Assembly (NCBI RefSeq): GCF_000208745.1
Contig: NC_030853.1
Coordinates: 28,976,843-29,040,842, forward strand
DNA: 64,000 nt
Direction: 5' to 3'
Source: Theobroma cacao
Taxonomy: Eukaryota; Streptophyta; Magnoliopsida; Malvales; Malvaceae
Shown: one piece after another, positions 60,108 to 64,000 of the stretch
How the letters are laid out: every line of letters starts with the position of its first letter
Numbering within the stretch: position 1 is the first letter of the stretch
Translations under genes and position numbers: made by a program
The notes under the pieces: generated by a model
The model's database searches: none
Told to the model about the DNA's origin: nothing
Seen by the model: only the letters and a program-made list of their open reading frames with translations

Positions 60108-62844
60108 GAAAATTATACTTGAAAATTATGTTTTTATCTCACATAAGATAAATTAAAAATCTTAAAAATTTTATAAGCGTAAATACCGTTTTTTATAGAG
60201 AAAGTAATAACTTTTTGACACTAACACAAATTTCAGCCAAGGTAATTAATATTTATATATCTTTGTTTTTATGAAAGGTCTTTATATATCTTTGTTCAAA
60301 TCATATTTTCTAATAATGTACAAAAATGCCTATATTATTTCGTCAGAAATAAGAACAATGTATTCAAAGTTTGGTCTTTGAGCACTTTAAGTTTTATATA
60401 ATATGAATTTCCCTCGTTTCTATATCTTCTTCCGAACAAACCTTTGAAGGTGTCAAATTATACATTTATTTTTATAAATGATGGAATTATTAGGTTTGAA
60501 TGTAAGTAAAACCCTTCATTTGATTAATCATGGACGCAAAAGACATTATATATATATATATATATATAAAGGAAATTAGTAAAATTATATACAAACTATA
60601 ATAACAACAATCAAATTGTATAGCATCTTCATATGAAAATTAAAAGCAGCATACTTCGCTAGAACACTAGAATAAATAACATGGATCGGCAATGGGCGGT
60701 GATGGCATTGGAATTTCTTTCTTTTGGTTTAAATCAAAAATCAATAGCTGAGGAGTGGTCAAATCAAAATGTTTGAAAAAATGACCATGGAGAACAATTT
60801 ATTCATCCATGTTCCAGAAGTTTGACCCATTTTAAGGTTAGTCTAGGTTTATGGGCCCCCTCCCCCTTTCACTAATCACTCACTCTGCTTCTATTGCCTA
60901 AAATTCTGATTCTTGCACTATTACAGAATCAAATCTTGTTCCCTCGTGCTGGAACCTCAAAAAGTTAATTGCTTCAAAATATTCTGATTTCATTTTGATT
61001 TTATACTAAGTGATTTCATGTCATTGCTTACGCGAGTCTTCCAGAAAGGCTTAATTTTAAACAAAATCAATAAAAAAAAAGACATTGTTTGTTAAATTTT
61101 ATACAATAAATTAAATACTTGAAGCAGATGAAAATAACATAAGAACTTCAAATTTAATTTGTGCAAAGAGTAACATATTTATTGTTTAGAAAAAAAATTT
61201 AAACTCGTACTTATCTAGAAGTCAAATGTTCAAATACAATAAAGATAATTTTTTAATATGACTTGAATTTATGCAATAAGTAAGACATTTGGAGGTTAAT
61301 ATAATTTTAAAATATTTTTAAATTTTGTAGTTGACAATAAAATTAACTTGAATATAAAAATTAAATATAACATGACAATTTTGAATTGAATTACTTGTGT
61401 GAAGGCTAATCCAATGGTTTGAATTGATGTGAAAACTTAGTCAATATGCACTTTTGTGCAACTTTCAAAAAGTTTTGGAAAATTTAACCCTTTGACAAGA
61501 ATTATACTTTTTTTATTGCGTCAAAAAATTTTCTTAAACAAAGAAAAATAAAAAAAGCCAACAAATCCAAATTGTATTACTTATCTAAAAGGATAGTTCA
61601 CCTAATATATTAATAGTACTAAATGATAATTGGATTTGATGTGAAAAGCTTTATTCAGTCGTGTGACTAAAAATTTTAACCTAATTGTGACTAATAATTT
61701 ACTTTAGGAGAAAATAATAGGAGAAATGTGAAATGTATTAATTGCATGCAAAGTAAACATAGTTAATGTCTCATTAATTGATGTTAGATTATCTTTATCT
61801 CATTTTTTACAGCTACCAATGAAAGTCATTACTTTGCATTAATTTCAACACAACTTGATGTTTCACGTCTTCCATTAGATAGCTTGAAAGCAAACCATTC
61901 ACTATAAAAGTAGTTCTAAGAAGCTAAAAAGGAAGAACTAAAGAGCTATGGGCACCATTTGTCATTCATCATGAAAATTTAGTTTGGAAGTATACAATTA
62001 GATAAAGTCGACCAGCCTCATTTCCTCCAAACAAAATGAGAAAGAAATCAATCAAGATTCAAGATGTGATTTGAATTCATCTAATAACCTAATTGATAGT
62101 TAGAAATTTATGAATTATAACTAAATTTTAGATTTAAGTAGTAGCTTTTATATCTTTAACTTTGGTCACAACAAAAAAGAAAATTTTTTAAGTGATGTTG
62201 GGTGTTTTATTGTTTCGATAGAATGCAATTGTTAAATATTAAATTCTCGAAAAAATAGTATTACGATATTTGATATTAATAAGAAAATGTTTATTATAAT
62301 TTTAAAAAAATAACATTGCAATTTACAAATACTTTATTAAGAATGTGATATTATTTTTATATATTAAAATATAATTTTAATAAACTTGCATGTCAAAAAA
62401 TATTCATGGTCGAGTTGGGTATATCGAATCTTCCTTTCAAACTACAGAGTTTGAACTCAATTTTTATCATGTATTTAATTATTATTTAATTTTAAAAAAA
62501 ATTATTTTTTTACTTTCCCCCAATTATAAGATATGGAGCAAGAATTCTTTCAAGTCTCTATACCGCAAGACTAGTAAAAGAAAGTACAAAAAGAGAAAAC
62601 GTAAGTTATATGACCTCATGGAAAAACTGGCTCACGTTTGATCAAGTGGACAAGATTTTTGTGACATTAAGCCAACAAATCATGTTTCTTTACTGCCATC
62701 CCTCTTCCTTAATAAAATATACAAGAATCAAACATGGCAACAGTGACACCATAAAAAGAGAAAAGGGTCGAAAAACTCCATAGCCATCACCTTGACCAGC
62801 CAGATACATTGGACACAAATTAACTTAATCCAATTTCTGATAAC
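60105..62844. other. AT-rich intergenic DNA upstream of the ERF gene
   Basis: No gene or element recognised over 2.7 kb. Confidence 0.4.
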
Positions 62845-62945
62845 CACGTGCCAGCAATTCTTAACCGCAGGATTCCTCCATGTGTCTAATTGTGGACCCA
62901 AAGTGCTGCCAAACCCCGAGGGGTTCCTTTTCCACTCATATAAAA
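62845..62945 (+). promoter_or_regulatory. ERF promoter: G-box and TATA box
   Basis: CACGTG at 62845-62850 and TATAAAA at 62939-62945. The TATA box lies 89 bp before the ATG at 63028, which gives a leader of about 60 nt. Confidence 0.65.
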
Positions 62946-63027
62946 TGCCTATTTCCACCCACATCAGCCATGCAGAAAATACAAAAGCTTTGCAAACACA
63001 ACAAACTCAGAAAGGCTTAATTAGGCC

Positions 63028-63441
63028 ATGGAGGGTGGTTCTAGGGGCAAGGAAGACAAGGAAGGTGGCGAGACACGATACCGAGGCGTGCGTAGGCGGC
63101 CCTGGGGGAAGTTTGCTGCTGAGATACGGGACTCCAATAGGCACGGCGCTCGTGTTTGGCTCGGGACTTTTAACACGGCTGAGGAGGCGGCTCGAGCCTA
63201 TGATAGAGCCGCTTATTCCATGAGAGGTCACTTAGCAATTCTAAACTTCCCGCAGGAGTATCCAATGGCTAGCGGCGGCGGTAATGCAAATTATTGTAGC
63301 TCGTCTTCCGTGGGTTCTTCTTCTTCTTCATCATCATCGGCAATGGAGAGAGGCAAACAAGTTTTCGAGATAGAGTACTTGGATGATAAGTTGCTCGAAG
63401 AACTTCTAGAAAATGAGGAGAAAAAGAGCAAGAAAAAGTGA
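63028..63441 (+). CDS. AP2/ERF transcription factor, group IX (ERF095-098 type)
   Basis: Intronless, 137 aa. A single AP2 domain covers residues 17-75 ([19 protein letters not shown] ... RVWLGTF ... [11 protein letters not shown]), with the A31 and D35 positions typical of ERF rather than DREB factors. A serine run (91-104) links it to a C-terminal EDLL activation motif ([16 protein letters not shown], 113-128), a strong activator known from Arabidopsis ERF98/TDR1. Small size, one AP2 domain and EDLL define the ERF095-098 group, which responds to ethylene, jasmonate and pathogens through GCC-box promoters. The start follows AGGCCATGG and is the first ATG after the TATA box. The tail is lysine-rich. 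Confidence 0.94.
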   Translation: MEGGSRGKEDKEGGETRYRGVRRRPWGKFAAEIRDSNRHGARVWLGTFNTAEEAARAYDRAAYSMRGHLAILNFPQEYPMASGGGNANYCSSSSVGSSSSSSSSAMERGKQVFEIEYLDDKLLEELLENEEKKSKKK

Positions 63442-64000
63442 AAGGGCGGTGATGGTGTACTGTCAAGGTCCCGGGCCAACATCAACAGTAGTGTTTCTTG
63501 GTCTCTTAATTTAACTGGTCGAGAGTATCTCCAAAGTCTTTCCTGATTTTCTCCTTTGGTAACTAAAGCACTTATATTTCATAGAAAATACTTTACATCA
63601 ACAACATTAATTAGAGTGAAGCCCCCCCTCTGCTTTATAATGTATCTGGGAATATATTGTCGCAATCTAAATTATATATGGACAATAATTATAAATGTGG
63701 GTCAAGATCATCATCATCTCACGGCATTTCTATTAGTTGAAATGAAATGAAGTTGGTTTCTTTCTTTCGTTTTTTTCCTCCCTTATTTCCTTTTCAAAAA
63801 AGAATGAATGTTTTGGCCCTGATCAGCCACAGTGAATAATTTAGAAATGTTTTTCATATTTTGATTCTAATTGTTAAACCTTCTAGAAAATCATGGACAC
63901 GCATAGCAAGGACAAGCAACGCGTCCAGACGCAGATGCACGCATTTTGAAATTATTTCTTAATACAATTGAACTGTTGATGATATGATAGGAGGGAATAT
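63442..64000. other. ERF 3' flank
   Basis: 3' untranslated and intergenic sequence; no gene recognised. Confidence 0.45.

Noticed and set aside
1..64000. CRISPR arrays, operons, tRNA or rRNA genes, known miRNA hairpins
   Set aside because: Looked for by eye and not seen. The direct repeats present are plant microsatellites, tandem duplications and transposon ends.

Overview
The window is nuclear DNA from a flowering plant, almost certainly a eudicot. Evidence: spliced genes with short AT-rich introns, plant-only families (CASP-like, WAT1-type EamA transporter, ATL RING-H2, AP2/ERF, 2-oxoglutarate dioxygenases of the tomato E8 / 'ACC oxidase homolog' type), plant copia, gypsy, LINE and hAT-like elements, and long AT-rich intergenic DNA. 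Family and species are not fixed by the sequence. The style of the gypsy LTR would fit Malvaceae, but that is only a hint.

Layout. 1-3031: end of a gypsy-type LTR next to a 5'-truncated copia pol with its 3' LTR. 3059-33871: a head-to-tail array of eight plus-strand 2OG-Fe(II) dioxygenase units, called DOX1 to DOX8 here. DOX1, 2, 5, 6 and 7 splice in silico to complete proteins of 362-371 aa with the full HxD...H and RxS active site. DOX3 (two frameshifts), DOX4 (5'-truncated plus a frameshift) and DOX8 (two nonsense codons) are pseudogenes. Two subfamilies are visible: DOX1-5 (C-termini such as LEHFRL) and DOX6-8 (ending DYYK/DYRL). Between the units lie two LINE insertions with target-site duplications, hAT-like and foldback elements, a duplicated promoter segment, and an unprocessed fragment of an ATP-citrate lyase alpha-subunit gene. 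35512-37840: CASP-like 5B gene (+). 42262-44096: seven-exon WAT1/EamA transporter (+). 44949-47088: ILR3/bHLH115-like bHLH factor (-). 47812-50474: electron transfer flavoprotein beta (-). 52884-53948: ATL1/ATL16-like RING-H2 ligase (-). 53949-63027: about 9 kb with no gene recognised, containing a tight cluster of five perfect G-boxes. 63028-63441: small group IX ERF with AP2 and EDLL motifs (+).

The genes to the right of the array are ordinary single-copy housekeeping or regulatory genes with no obvious link to each other. The array is the dynamic part: it shows tandem birth and death of a specialised-metabolism enzyme family, an intron that uses a GC donor in some copies and GT in others, and a copia LTR that ends 27 bp before the DOX1 start codon. 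No prokaryote-type system, CRISPR array, tRNA or rRNA was recognised. All exon limits were set by reading frame, splice dinucleotides and paralogue comparison by eye, without transcript data.
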